A stretch of DNA of 64,000 nt from Flavobacterium stagni (lineage in GTDB: Bacteria > Bacteroidota > Bacteroidia > Flavobacteriales > Flavobacteriaceae): the NCBI RefSeq assembly GCF_004122105.1, contig NZ_SBKN01000005.1:124001-188000 (forward strand), given 5' to 3'. Below the pieces are notes generated by a model. That model did not search any database. It saw only the letters and a list, made by a program, of their open reading frames with translations, and was not told the origin of the DNA. Both the position numbers and the translations under genes were made by a program. The first letter of the stretch is position 1. Each line of letters starts with the position of its first letter. Shown one piece after another: positions 7,121 to 16,865 of this stretch.

Positions 7121-10090
7121 ATGAAAAAAATTATCTTCTTTATCTGTTTACTATCATTCGGTTTAACAACCCAAGCTCAAATCGTAACAATTCCGGATAC
7201 CACATTGAAATATTATTTATTAAATCCTAGTGGTTCCAATCCCATCATTGATACTAATGGTGACAATGAAATTCAAGTAAGTGAAGCTCAAGCAGTAACC
7301 GAACTTACATTATTTGCGCAAAGCATTACCAATTTCACTGGAATAGAGGCTTTTGTGAACTTGAACAAACTTACTTTGTTTTCTTATACAGGAACAACTT
7401 TTACGCCTTTTACCACTTTACCAGCTTTACAAGAACTTACATTGATGGATCATAATGCCAATTCGGCTCAATTTTTACCTCAATTTGTCAATTTAAAAAA
7501 ATTAATAATTCAATTATCCACTCCAATTGCACAGCTCAATTTCAATTCCAATCCTTCAATTGAGTTTCTTGAAATAAAGAACGACCCTAACTTATCAACA
7601 TTATCAATATCTAGTTTAACAGCTTTAAAAACGCTTTTAGTCAGAACTCAGAATTTTTCAACTTTGAATTTAAACGCTAATACAGCTTTAGAAACAGTCG
7701 TTTTAGACGGCCCAACAGGCAATTTAACTTCATTGACAATTAACGCATTGCAGAATTTAAAATCGATTACAATTCCCGGAGCTTATTCGTTGCCCTCTAT
7801 TGCTTTAAATAACAAACCCAATTTGGAATATGTAAATATAGGAAGCGATCTCATCACTACTCTTGATTTAACTGGCACAACGAACCTAAAAGAACTGATT
7901 TGTGGTTGTCCAATTAATCAGTTGGATGTAAGTCAGCTGTCCCAATTAATTCGTTTAGATATTCAAAATCAAGATACCCCAACCCAACCTTTAACTACTG
8001 TAAACCTTCAAAACAATCCCCTTTTAAAATATCTTATTCTTAAGAAAGTTGGCCTTACATCTTTAAATGTTTCCAACAATCCGACACTTGAAGAATTTCA
8101 GGTGAGTGACAATAATCTTAGTCAAATCAATCTGTCTCAAAATGGGAATTTAAAAATTGTGAATATTCAAAACAACAGTCAGATTTCTGTTTTCACAACA
8201 TCCAATTTAACCCAATTAGAACAATTATATATTTTAGGTAATTCCATTACAAGTCTAGATTTGACACCACTTCAACAATTAAAAGTTTTGTATTGTGGCA
8301 GTCCATCCATTGCAAATTTGGATTTTTCACAAAACAATCTTTTGGAAAGCTTATCACTTTTCGGATTGCCCTTACAATCATTATCAATATCTAATTTGAC
8401 TCTTTTAAAATATCTTAATTTAAATTCGATTCCAATTTCCCAGATCGATCTAAATGCCAATACTCAATTATCAAATATATATTTTCAAAATTGCAATAAT
8501 CTTGAAACTGTGGATATGACTACTCAAGTGGATCCATTCTTTAATAGTTTCTTTTTTAATTGTCAAAATTTAAAATACATCCTCGCTAAAAACGGTGTTT
8601 GGAATGGCAACAACATGGTATTAAGCATGCTCCCCAATTTAATGTATATCTGTGTTGATGATAATGAAGTACAATCGTACCAAAATACGGGACCTAATGT
8701 GAGTGTGAACTCGTATTGTAGCTTTGTTCCTGGAGGTTCCTACAACACTATTCAAGGAACTGTAACTTTAGATATCAATGGAAATGGGTGTGATAATACA
8801 GATATCCATCCCGATTTTATTCGAATTAACCTTACGGATGGATCAACATTATCTGGAAGTACATTCACACACAACAATGGATTATTCAATTTTCATGTTG
8901 GACAAGGAACCTACACTTTGACTCCTAGTTTCCAAAACCCCTATTTTACATCTGGATCAAGTCCTCAAAGTGTGACTTTTACTACTACCAACACACAAAT
9001 ACCGGTCAATTTTTGCATTACGCCAACAGGTGTAAATCCTGATTTAGAAATTTCTATTTTACCTTATTTCCCGGCACGACCAGGCTTTGATGCTGTTTAT
9101 CGCGTCATTTATGCCAATAAAGGGAATCAAATCATGAACGGCTCCCTAACTTTTAATTTTGACGATTCGGTTATGGATTTCCTAAATGCCAGTGTAAATC
9201 CAAACTCTATAAATACCGGAGTGTTGACATGGAATTACACGAATTTATTACCATTTGAAACACGTGAAATCTTGGTTACACTCAATATCAATTCACCAAC
9301 AGAAACTCCAGCCATAAATATTAACGACCAACTTACATACACAGCTCAAATCACACCGATATCTGGAGACATGAGTACGGAAGATAATCAATTTACGTAT
9401 ACAGATGGGGTGGTGGGTTCCTTTGACCCCAATGATAAAATGTGTTTGGAAGGCAGTACCGTTTCAACCACCAAAATTGGAGACTATTTGCATTATCAAA
9501 TTCGTTTTCAAAATACCGGAAATGCACCCGCTGAAAATGTAGTGATCAAAGACATTATCGATACCACCAAATTTGACATTGCTACGTTACAACTCATCAG
9601 TACGTCCCACGATTCAAGTTCGCGCATTGTCAATGGCAATCAAGTCGAATTTATATTCCCGAATATTATGCTTCCAGGCGAACAAGTAGACGAACCCGGT
9701 AGTCACGGCTATGTGCTTTTTAAAATCAAAACCAAAACAAATTTGACCAACGGTAGTACCGTAAACAATACGGCTTCTATTTATTTTGACTACAACTTCC
9801 CGATTGTGACCAATACAGCACAAACAACGTTTACGAATTTGGGAGTAGAAGAAGTGGCTCTTGAAGGCGTAACTGTGTATCCGAATCCGGTTCAAAATAC
9901 CTTGCAAGTGAAAGCAAAACAGTTGATTGAATCCGTTCAAATTTTGGATCATCAAGGGCGAGTATTGGAAGTACAAATTCAAAATGAAATGGCTACGCAA
10001 TTGAATTTTGAAAAATACCCAAAAGGAATTTACTTTGTGAAAGTTAGAACCGCTTCCGGAACGGCTGTTCACAAAATTGTAAAAGACTAA
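7121..10090 (+). CDS. Leucine-rich-repeat surface protein with T9SS sorting domain
   Basis: A 989-residue exported protein. The ATG at 7121 is preferred over an in-frame TTG at 7097 because the signal peptide starts there (MKKIIFFICLLSFGLTTQAQ). About residues 50-520 are degenerate leucine-rich repeats with the N-x-x-L-x-x-L spacing. A carboxypeptidase-regulatory-like Ig segment follows (GTVTLDINGNGC), then a DUF11/DUF7619-type domain (GSFDPNDKMCLEG, YQIRFQNTGNAPAENV). The last 80 residues are a T9SS type A sorting tail (VYPNPVQNTLQV, GIYFVKV). It is likely anchored or secreted at the cell surface and may bind glycans or proteins. A paralogue lies at 10524-13286. Confidence 0.9.
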   Translation: MKKIIFFICLLSFGLTTQAQIVTIPDTTLKYYLLNPSGSNPIIDTNGDNEIQVSEAQAVTELTLFAQSITNFTGIEAFVNLNKLTLFSYTGTTFTPFTTLPALQELTLMDHNANSAQFLPQFVNLKKLIIQLSTPIAQLNFNSNPSIEFLEIKNDPNLSTLSISSLTALKTLLVRTQNFSTLNLNANTALETVVLDGPTGNLTSLTINALQNLKSITIPGAYSLPSIALNNKPNLEYVNIGSDLITTLDLTGTTNLKELICGCPINQLDVSQLSQLIRLDIQNQDTPTQPLTTVNLQNNPLLKYLILKKVGLTSLNVSNNPTLEEFQVSDNNLSQINLSQNGNLKIVNIQNNSQISVFTTSNLTQLEQLYILGNSITSLDLTPLQQLKVLYCGSPSIANLDFSQNNLLESLSLFGLPLQSLSISNLTLLKYLNLNSIPISQIDLNANTQLSNIYFQNCNNLETVDMTTQVDPFFNSFFFNCQNLKYILAKNGVWNGNNMVLSMLPNLMYICVDDNEVQSYQNTGPNVSVNSYCSFVPGGSYNTIQGTVTLDINGNGCDNTDIHPDFIRINLTDGSTLSGSTFTHNNGLFNFHVGQGTYTLTPSFQNPYFTSGSSPQSVTFTTTNTQIPVNFCITPTGVNPDLEISILPYFPARPGFDAVYRVIYANKGNQIMNGSLTFNFDDSVMDFLNASVNPNSINTGVLTWNYTNLLPFETREILVTLNINSPTETPAININDQLTYTAQITPISGDMSTEDNQFTYTDGVVGSFDPNDKMCLEGSTVSTTKIGDYLHYQIRFQNTGNAPAENVVIKDIIDTTKFDIATLQLISTSHDSSSRIVNGNQVEFIFPNIMLPGEQVDEPGSHGYVLFKIKTKTNLTNGSTVNNTASIYFDYNFPIVTNTAQTTFTNLGVEEVALEGVTVYPNPVQNTLQVKAKQLIESVQILDHQGRVLEVQIQNEMATQLNFEKYPKGIYFVKVRTASGTAVHKIVKD

Positions 10091-10452
10091 TGAAAAAATA
10101 CCAAATCCAATCTACACCCTTTGTAGTTCCCACTACTGACGGCAAATTAATTGAAGAACATCACGGTCGGGTGGCTACCCAAAATGAAGCGATTTCGATT
10201 GCACACATGGTTGCGCCACCGCATTGGAGCGAACCCTTTCAAACACCCGAATTTGAAGAATATACCTATATTATTTCGGGGAAAAAGCAATTTATTATTG
10301 AAGGTGAGACTGTAATTTTAGAAGCAGGCCAATCGATTCGAATAGCAGAAAACACTCGAGTACAATATTCGAATCCGTTTGATGAAGCGTGTGAATATAT
10401 TTCGGTATGCCGACCCGCATTTGATTTTACCAAAGTGCATAGGGAAGAATAA
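10090..10452 (+). CDS. Cupin-domain protein
   Basis: A 120-residue single-domain cupin. The two barrel motifs are visible in HWSEPFQTPEFEEYTYIISG and in GETVILEAGQSIRIAENTRV. Its ATG overlaps the preceding stop by one base (TAATG), which suggests translational coupling with the LRR protein. It has no signal peptide, so it is cytoplasmic. The cupin fold does not by itself give the activity; sugar isomerase, dioxygenase and small-molecule binding are all possible. Confidence 0.85.
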   Translation: MKKYQIQSTPFVVPTTDGKLIEEHHGRVATQNEAISIAHMVAPPHWSEPFQTPEFEEYTYIISGKKQFIIEGETVILEAGQSIRIAENTRVQYSNPFDEACEYISVCRPAFDFTKVHREE

Positions 10453-10523
10453 ATTGTAGCTTTTTTCTACTAGTAGGCGCAACCAATTTTGGATTTGTTC
10501 ATCTACTGTAAAAAGAAAAAGCC

Positions 10524-13286
10524 ATGAAAAAAATTCTCCTCACTATCACTTTCTGCTTCCTTTATCAGCTGTCCTCAAGTCAAATTGTTCTTTTTAACGA
10601 CCCTGATTTTAAGCAACGCATCCTTTTCAACTATAGTAATCTGGATGCAAACTTTAATAATGAAATTGAAGTTTCAGAAGCCTTAACACTCACTGAAATG
10701 GAAATCGGAGGTTTAGACATATCCGATTTGACCGGTTTGGAAGCGTTTCAAAATCTGACCTTCTTAAAACTAGAGGACCTATCGGTAACCGATTTAAACG
10801 TCAACGCTTTAGTGAATCTGACCGACTTATGGTTGATTAATGTTACCGCGACCAATTATCCTTTATCAAACGTAACACAACTCACCGACTTAATAATCTA
10901 TAATTCACCTGTGCCGAATTTGGACATTTCCAATTTAACAAATCTGGAAATACTCAATATCAATTCAGGTAATTTAACTTCGTTAAACCTTACTAATCTT
11001 ATTAATTTAAAACAATTAGCTACACATAACAATGCGGCGTTTCCCATTTCATTCCCAAATCCGAATACAATTGAACGCTATTTTTGTGTAAATACCGAAT
11101 TATCTCAAATAAACTTAACTGGATTTACAGCTTTAAATTATCTAAATTGTAGCAACAACCCTTTTACAAGTTTGACTATTGCTAATAATCAAACCCTCGA
11201 CACTATAGTTTGTCAAAACATCAATCTGCCTAGCATTGCTTTATTTAACCTTCCCTCTCTAAAAAGATTAGACTGTTCCAATGGGCAGCTTTCAAGTTTG
11301 GATATCTCCACTATTCCATCTCTTGAAATATTGAATTGTAATGAAAATAACATTACTTCAATCAACCTGAGTAATTCAGGGGCACTGAAAGAACTTTATT
11401 GCCAAAACAACGAAATCAATGCATTCAATTTCACCAACCTTGGACAACTTGTACATTTAACTTGTAAAGACAACCCTGCTCCTTTACTTGATTTCTTGGG
11501 GTTAAATTCTTTGAAATACCTAACTTTTGGTAGCCCCCAATTATCCCAAATTAACTCTATTGGTGCGTTGACAGAACTTGACTTTTTCAACATGTACAAT
11601 ACAACCTTAACTCAAGTTGATCTTAGTCCGTTACAAAATGTTACCCGATTAGGAATTCATAACACCCCGTTAACCTCAATTGATTTTTCAAACAACAGTA
11701 AAGTTCGATTCATCAATTTTGATTACAATGCTCAATTAACCTATTTAAATGCAAATAATGGACTTCGCATAATTGGACTATTAACAGGAACATCCTATAT
11801 CTATTATAGTCCTAACTTAAACAAAGTATGTACTGCACCCTTTAATATTGCAGATTTCACCACAATATTAACAAACTCGAATTACTTTAATTCGGTTCAA
11901 AATCCGTTAGTGTTACCGTATTGCGATTTCAATTCTGGCAATCGATTAACGGGAACCGTTCGGTATGATGGAAATGGAAATGGTTGTGACCCAACCGACA
12001 GCGTTGTAAGCAATGTACCGGTTCAAGTCATTTCAGGCGCTACAACATTTGCAACATTTACTGATGGCTTTGGCAACTACCAACTGTATCCTTCTGCTGG
12101 TCAATATACAGCATCAGTTGCTGTCGACCCTAATTATTTCTTTATCAATCCTAATTCTGCTACATTCAGTTGGAACAACACGAACTTGAATGTCTATATT
12201 CAAGATTTCTGTATTAGCCCAAATGGAATAAAAAATGACTTGGAGGTGACATTAGTTCCTTCAACTGAGGTGCGTCCAGGTATTCAAGTAGCTTATCAAA
12301 TTGTATTCAAAAACAAAGGTAACCAACCGCTTTCGGGTACACTTACTTTGAATTATGACGATGCCGTAATGGATTTACAAAATGCTGGAACAACGAATCC
12401 TTATACCAATACAACCAATACGCTGTCTTGGAGCTATAGCAACTTATTACCTTTTGAAAGTCGCTCCTTATTTGCCACTTTTCAATTCAACACACCCACA
12501 CAAAATCCACCTTTAAACTTAGGCGATGTTTTGACATTTACAGTTACGGGAACACCAACGAACAATGATTTAACACCAAATAACAACACTTTTACACTCA
12601 TCCAAACCATTGTAAATTCATTTGATCCAAATGATAAAACGTGCTTAGAAGGTGCTGCAATTTCAACACAAAAAGTAGGCGATTATCTTCATTACCGCAT
12701 CCGTTTTCAAAATGAAGGCAATGCTCCTGCTGTTAATGTTGCCATAAATGATGTAATAAACACTTCCATGTTTGACGTTTCTACGTTGCAAATTATTGGA
12801 AGTTCCCATTCCATGCGAACAGAGCGCTATAACAATTCGGTAAGTTTTATTTTTGAGGGAATCAATTTACCTCCTATGATTCAAAATGTGACTGCGAGTC
12901 AAGGATATGTTGCTTTTAAAATTAAAACCCTAACCAATTTAGTACTCAATGATGTTATCACGAATACTGGGGCAATTTATTTCGACTTTAATTACCCGAT
13001 TATTACAAATACAGCTACAACTACGGTAACGGCTTTAAACAACAACATCTTTTTGGCCAATCAATTGCAAATAGCTCCTAATCCAACTCGCGATCGAATA
13101 ACTATCGATTCTAAACTAGTACTTCTAGAAATTAGTTTGTATGATCTTCAAGGGCGACAGATTAGTGTTCAAAATACACAAGGTTCAACTGCAGTTGTGG
13201 ATTTTTCTAATCGTGAAAATGGAATATATCTTCTAAAGATCAATACTGATCAAGGAACTGCAACCTACAAAATTGTAAAAGAATAA
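10524..13286 (+). CDS. Leucine-rich-repeat surface protein with T9SS sorting domain (paralogue)
   Basis: A 920-residue exported protein with the same architecture as the product of 7121-10090: signal peptide (MKKILLTITFCFLYQLSSSQ), degenerate leucine-rich repeats to about residue 470, Ig-like segment GTVRYDGNGNGCDPTD, the domain with NSFDPNDKTCLEG and YRIRFQNEGNAPAVNV, and a C-terminal T9SS sorting tail (ENGIYLLKINTDQGTATYKI). The C-terminal third is much more conserved between the two than the repeat region, as expected if the repeats vary for ligand binding. A strong terminator follows immediately. Confidence 0.9.
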   Translation: MKKILLTITFCFLYQLSSSQIVLFNDPDFKQRILFNYSNLDANFNNEIEVSEALTLTEMEIGGLDISDLTGLEAFQNLTFLKLEDLSVTDLNVNALVNLTDLWLINVTATNYPLSNVTQLTDLIIYNSPVPNLDISNLTNLEILNINSGNLTSLNLTNLINLKQLATHNNAAFPISFPNPNTIERYFCVNTELSQINLTGFTALNYLNCSNNPFTSLTIANNQTLDTIVCQNINLPSIALFNLPSLKRLDCSNGQLSSLDISTIPSLEILNCNENNITSINLSNSGALKELYCQNNEINAFNFTNLGQLVHLTCKDNPAPLLDFLGLNSLKYLTFGSPQLSQINSIGALTELDFFNMYNTTLTQVDLSPLQNVTRLGIHNTPLTSIDFSNNSKVRFINFDYNAQLTYLNANNGLRIIGLLTGTSYIYYSPNLNKVCTAPFNIADFTTILTNSNYFNSVQNPLVLPYCDFNSGNRLTGTVRYDGNGNGCDPTDSVVSNVPVQVISGATTFATFTDGFGNYQLYPSAGQYTASVAVDPNYFFINPNSATFSWNNTNLNVYIQDFCISPNGIKNDLEVTLVPSTEVRPGIQVAYQIVFKNKGNQPLSGTLTLNYDDAVMDLQNAGTTNPYTNTTNTLSWSYSNLLPFESRSLFATFQFNTPTQNPPLNLGDVLTFTVTGTPTNNDLTPNNNTFTLIQTIVNSFDPNDKTCLEGAAISTQKVGDYLHYRIRFQNEGNAPAVNVAINDVINTSMFDVSTLQIIGSSHSMRTERYNNSVSFIFEGINLPPMIQNVTASQGYVAFKIKTLTNLVLNDVITNTGAIYFDFNYPIITNTATTTVTALNNNIFLANQLQIAPNPTRDRITIDSKLVLLEISLYDLQGRQISVQNTQGSTAVVDFSNRENGIYLLKINTDQGTATYKIVKE

Positions 13287-13291
13287 AACAA

Positions 13292-13323
13292 AAAAGCCCA
13301 ATCATTTGATAGATTGGGCTTTT
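13292..13323. terminator. Bidirectional intrinsic terminator
   Basis: A perfect 12-base inverted repeat, AAAAGCCCAATC and GATTGGGCTTTT, with an 8-base loop. It lies between the convergent LRR gene and the kynurenine monooxygenase gene and can serve both. Confidence 0.92.
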
Positions 13324-13327
13324 TAAA

Positions 13328-14668
13328 TTATTGTAAAAGTGCGATGATTTTTTCTTCGACTTCAGGACTATTCCAAATTTCTTCGATGTTGGGTAATTTC
13401 ATCACCTCTTCCATAATGGCATTTTGGTAGTCACCAATGGCTAATGCTTCCGAGTAAGGCTGTAAACTGAAGGTCACCCGACTGTAAAGCGGCATCCATT
13501 TATCAGGATGTTTGTCGGAAAACCATTTTTCAATTTTCTTTTGTAACAAGAAATTCGCATCGGCGGTTTTGGTACTCATTTCCACAAAATTGCGTCGGGA
13601 CAACTCGGCAATGGCATCGGCATTGGGTTTGCGCGATTTTTCATAGGCGCGGAAAATGGCTTTCCAATCGTCACCCAATTCTTCAATCAACTGGTTTAAA
13701 ACAGTAATATCTTCGAAACCGGCATTCATCCCGTGGCCATAAAACGGCACAATAGCATGAGCCGAATCGCCAATTAAAGCGACTTTATCTTCAAAAGTCC
13801 ACGGATAGCATTTCATAATGGCCAAATAACTCGTCGGATTCTTGAAGAAATCGCTTACCAAATCAGGAATCACGGCTGCGGTATCTGGGAAATATTCGGC
13901 AAAGAAATTCACCAAAGCCGTTTCATTGTTCAATTGTTCAAAGGAATTTTCCCCTTCAAACGGCATAAATAACGTACAGGTAAAAGTTCCATCCAAATTG
14001 GCCAACGCCATTAACATAAAGTTACCGCGGGGCCAAATGTGTAAGGAATTTTTATCAATTTTATGGGAACCATCGGGATTGGCGGGAATGTGCAATTCTT
14101 TGTAGCCAATCTTCATGAATTCCTGCGAATAATCAAACATACTTTGGCGTTGCATACGGTGGCGAATACGTGAAAACGCCCCATCGGCACCAAAAACTTT
14201 ATCGTATTTTAAATCGGACCACGGTCCTTTTTCAGTTTCTCCAATATGAAGCGTTGCTTCGGCTAACGTCACATCCCAAATACGGTATTCAAAAAAGAAT
14301 TCTACACCAGCGGCTTCTGCCAAATCAATCATTTTTCGATTCAAAACGCCACGCGATAACGAAAAAATGGCTTCGCCTTCCTTACCATAATTTTGGTAGG
14401 TCAAATTGCCGTCTTTCATGTGAATGGCGCGTTTGTCAACGGGAATTCCAATGCGCCTAATTTCCTCATCCAAACCAATATCGGCGAGTGCTTTCCAACC
14501 GCGATCTGACATCACTAAATTGATGGAACGACCTGAAAACTCTACGGTGCGAATATCTGCACTACGGTCGTAAACATGTACGGTATGCCCTTGTTTTTTG
14601 AGGTAAATTGCCAATAAAGTGCCCACTAATCCGGAGCCTACAATGGCAATTCTTTGTGGCGTTTGCAT
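13328..14668 (-). CDS. kmo: Kynurenine 3-monooxygenase
   Basis: A 446-residue FAD-dependent monooxygenase. The ATG at 14668 is chosen because the Rossmann fold begins right after it (RIAIVGSGLVGTLLAIYLKK). Further FAD-binding motifs are the GADGAFSRIRHRM segment and VALIGDSAHAIVPFYGHGMN. The order and spacing fit kynurenine monooxygenase, which hydroxylates kynurenine to 3-hydroxykynurenine with NADPH in tryptophan breakdown. Kynureninase, the next enzyme, is encoded at 21483-22766 on the same strand but separated by other genes. A minus-strand TATTTTTG box lies at 14690-14697. Confidence 0.93.
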   Translation of the reverse strand: MQTPQRIAIVGSGLVGTLLAIYLKKQGHTVHVYDRSADIRTVEFSGRSINLVMSDRGWKALADIGLDEEIRRIGIPVDKRAIHMKDGNLTYQNYGKEGEAIFSLSRGVLNRKMIDLAEAAGVEFFFEYRIWDVTLAEATLHIGETEKGPWSDLKYDKVFGADGAFSRIRHRMQRQSMFDYSQEFMKIGYKELHIPANPDGSHKIDKNSLHIWPRGNFMLMALANLDGTFTCTLFMPFEGENSFEQLNNETALVNFFAEYFPDTAAVIPDLVSDFFKNPTSYLAIMKCYPWTFEDKVALIGDSAHAIVPFYGHGMNAGFEDITVLNQLIEELGDDWKAIFRAYEKSRKPNADAIAELSRRNFVEMSTKTADANFLLQKKIEKWFSDKHPDKWMPLYSRVTFSLQPYSEALAIGDYQNAIMEEVMKLPNIEEIWNSPEVEEKIIALLQ

Positions 14669-14689
14669 TGTAATTGTAAAAAAGTTGGA

Positions 14690-14697
14690 CAAAAATA
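14690..14697 (-). promoter_or_regulatory. Probable -7 box for kmo
   Basis: TATTTTTG on the minus strand matches TAnnTTTG and lies 21 bases before the kmo ATG. No well-placed -33 TTTG is visible. Confidence 0.4.
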
Positions 14698-14791
14698 CTC
14701 AATATTATCCGAACGTCACCGAATTGTAAGGCAAAAATTACGTCAAAACCTAAATTTTGTTTAATATTTTATTTATTTTATTAAACAAACT

Positions 14792-14799
14792 TATCTTTG
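14792..14799 (+). promoter_or_regulatory. Probable -7 box for the light-repair cluster
   Basis: TATCTTTG matches TAnnTTTG. The flavin reductase ATG is only 12 bases downstream, which implies a very short 5' leader. A -33 element at the normal distance is not evident. Confidence 0.4.
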
Positions 14800-14811
14800 A
14801 CAAAAAAAGTG

Positions 14812-15459
14812 ATGAAAAGAATTACGCGATCCGAATTCAGTGAACTCCCGAAAGTCCCCCGTCTGAATCTGATCAACAGTTGCATGGGGTACAAGTCGGC
14901 GAATTTAATAGCCACCTGTTCGGTTGACGGTTTTGAAAATGTAGCCATTTTTTCTAGCATCACCCATTTGGGCAGTGATCCTGCTTTGTTGGGAATTATC
15001 GTTCGTCCTGCTTCTGTACCACGGCATACCTACAACAATATCAAAACTACGGAGTACTTCACTGTAAATGCGATTACCAGCGACATTATAGCTCAAGCGC
15101 ATCAAACTTCGGCCGCTTATGATTATGGAGTTTCTGAATTTGAAATGACCGGCTTGGAATCGGAATACAAAGAGGGAATTGAAGTTCCTTTCGTTTCGGG
15201 TGCTCCGTTGCAGTTGTTGTGTAAGTATGTGAATGAATATGCTATTACTGAAAACAATACGATTCATGTCATTGCTGCAATTGAGGCCATTTATGTGAAT
15301 GAGACACTGCTCGAAGACGATTACTGGATTCGGCTGGACCAAGGAAATATTGTCGCCATTAATGGATTGGACGGTTATGCCGAACCCCAACTGAAAGATC
15401 GCTTTGCCTATGCACGTCCGAGTAATTCGCTGAAATCACTTTTGAAACATGAGTCATAA
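14812..15459 (+). CDS. Flavin reductase family protein
   Basis: A 215-residue protein of the FMN-binding split-barrel flavin reductase family (segments [20 protein letters not shown] and [20 protein letters not shown]). The ATG at 14812 is preferred to an upstream TTG that lies inside the -7 box. Such enzymes reduce flavins with NAD(P)H or bind FMN directly. It overlaps the next gene by 11 bases and heads a cluster with two photolyase/cryptochrome genes, so supplying or handling flavin for those enzymes is a reasonable inference. Confidence 0.85.
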   Translation: MKRITRSEFSELPKVPRLNLINSCMGYKSANLIATCSVDGFENVAIFSSITHLGSDPALLGIIVRPASVPRHTYNNIKTTEYFTVNAITSDIIAQAHQTSAAYDYGVSEFEMTGLESEYKEGIEVPFVSGAPLQLLCKYVNEYAITENNTIHVIAAIEAIYVNETLLEDDYWIRLDQGNIVAINGLDGYAEPQLKDRFAYARPSNSLKSLLKHES

Positions 15460-15586
15460 GAAACCCTTTTTACCTGAAAAAACATGCGTCACTTGTGGCT
15501 TGCCGTTTAGTTGGCGCAAAAAATGGGAAAAGAATTGGGAAACCGTAAAATATTGCAGTGACCGCTGCCGCAAAAACAAGAAATAA
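15449..15586 (+). CDS. DUF2256 zinc-ribbon-like small protein
   Basis: A 45-residue protein with two CxxC-type cysteine pairs: [14 protein letters not shown] near the N-terminus and [11 protein letters not shown] at the C-terminus. This is the DUF2256 family, whose members are typically found beside cryptochrome/photolyase genes. It overlaps the flavin reductase gene by 11 bases and ends 1 base before the DASH cryptochrome ATG. The cysteines suggest metal binding; its function is unknown. Confidence 0.9.
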   Translation: MSHKKPFLPEKTCVTCGLPFSWRKKWEKNWETVKYCSDRCRKNKK

Positions 15587-15587
15587 C

Positions 15588-16865
15588 ATGAAACACTTGG
15601 TTTGGTTTCGAAACGACCTACGCACGGAAGACCAATATGCCTTATGGAAGGCAACTCAACAAGCGGAACTTGTCATCGGTGTGTATTGCATAGACCCGAG
15701 ACAATTTGCTCCTACTTCGTATGGATTCCCCAAAACAGGTGCATACCGAGCGCAATTTTTATGGGAAAGCTTGCGCGAATTAAAACGCAATTTGAAAGCC
15801 TTAAATATTCCACTTTTTTTGCATTATGGGCATCCCGAAGTGTATTTGCCTGAATTGGTCAATACCTACCGTATCAATACCGTTTATTCCCAATACGAAT
15901 GGACGGATGAGGAAGTAAAAGTTACCAATGCCTTGCAGCAAACTTGTCCACACATCGAATTGCAGCAACTCCAGGACGGATTCTTGTTTCATCCTGACGA
16001 TATTCCGTACGGTTCAGCGAAAGAAGTCCCCGAAATCTTCACAGAGTTTCGCAAAAAATGTGAGAAGCTTTCGAAAATAAGGACGTTGGTCGAACCCAAA
16101 CCGATGCCGGATTCCAATTATTTTGAAACACCCGAAATCCCTTCTTTGGAATCGTGCGGCATTACTCCGCAACAACCTGATAAGCGAACAGCCTTTCCAT
16201 TTAAAGGGGGCGAAAATAAAGCATTGGCGCGCTTGGAGGATTACTTTTTTACTACCGAAAATTTATCCCAATACAAACAAACCCGCAATGGTTTGATGGG
16301 TGCGAATTACAGTTCGAAGTTCTCCCCTTGGCTCGCACACGGTTGCATTTCTCCCCGAAAAATATATTGGGAAGTGCAACAATATGAAGCTGAAGTATGC
16401 AAAAATGAAGATACCTATTGGTTGATTTTTGAATTGATTTGGCGCGATTATTTTCGGTACATCTCTCAAAAACACGGCAACAAAATTTTTCAATTGGATG
16501 GCATTGTCAAACAAAAATACGAATGGGAATTTAACGCTCGTAAATTTGAAAAATGGACCCAAGGCAAAACCCCCGAACCCTTTGTGAATGCCAACATGAA
16601 AGAATTAGCGTCTACGGGCTTTATGAGCAACCGTGGGCGTCAAAATGTGGCGAGTTTTTGGGCCAAAGAATGGGAACAAGATTGGCGTGCGGGTGCCGCT
16701 TGGTTTGAATCGCTATTAATCGACTACGATGTACATTCCAATTACGGGAATTGGTTATATAATTCGGGTGTAGGCAACGATCCCCGCGACCGAAAATTTA
16801 ATATTCGCCGTCAAGCGGAAATGTACGACCCTAACAACGACTACCAAGATTTATGGAATACGTAA
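15588..16865 (+). CDS. DASH-family cryptochrome
   Basis: A 425-residue photolyase/cryptochrome of the DASH subfamily. The ATG at 15588 directly precedes the photolyase N-terminus (HLVWFRNDLRTEDQYAL). KTGAYRAQFLWESLRELKRNL is a DASH-type segment, and the FAD-binding C-terminal domain has FSPWLAHGCISPR, WRDYFRY, NGRQNVASFW-like (NRGRQNVASFWAKEW) and DYDVHSNYGNW. DASH proteins bind FAD and MTHF and repair cyclobutane dimers mainly in single-stranded DNA. It overlaps the next photolyase gene by 13 bases. Confidence 0.94.
   Translation: MKHLVWFRNDLRTEDQYALWKATQQAELVIGVYCIDPRQFAPTSYGFPKTGAYRAQFLWESLRELKRNLKALNIPLFLHYGHPEVYLPELVNTYRINTVYSQYEWTDEEVKVTNALQQTCPHIELQQLQDGFLFHPDDIPYGSAKEVPEIFTEFRKKCEKLSKIRTLVEPKPMPDSNYFETPEIPSLESCGITPQQPDKRTAFPFKGGENKALARLEDYFFTTENLSQYKQTRNGLMGANYSSKFSPWLAHGCISPRKIYWEVQQYEAEVCKNEDTYWLIFELIWRDYFRYISQKHGNKIFQLDGIVKQKYEWEFNARKFEKWTQGKTPEPFVNANMKELASTGFMSNRGRQNVASFWAKEWEQDWRAGAAWFESLLIDYDVHSNYGNWLYNSGVGNDPRDRKFNIRRQAEMYDPNNDYQDLWNT

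Noticed and set aside
14905-15390. A 161-codon minus-strand ORF opposite the flavin reductase gene
   Set aside because: It is the complement of a recognised flavin reductase frame and shows no domain.
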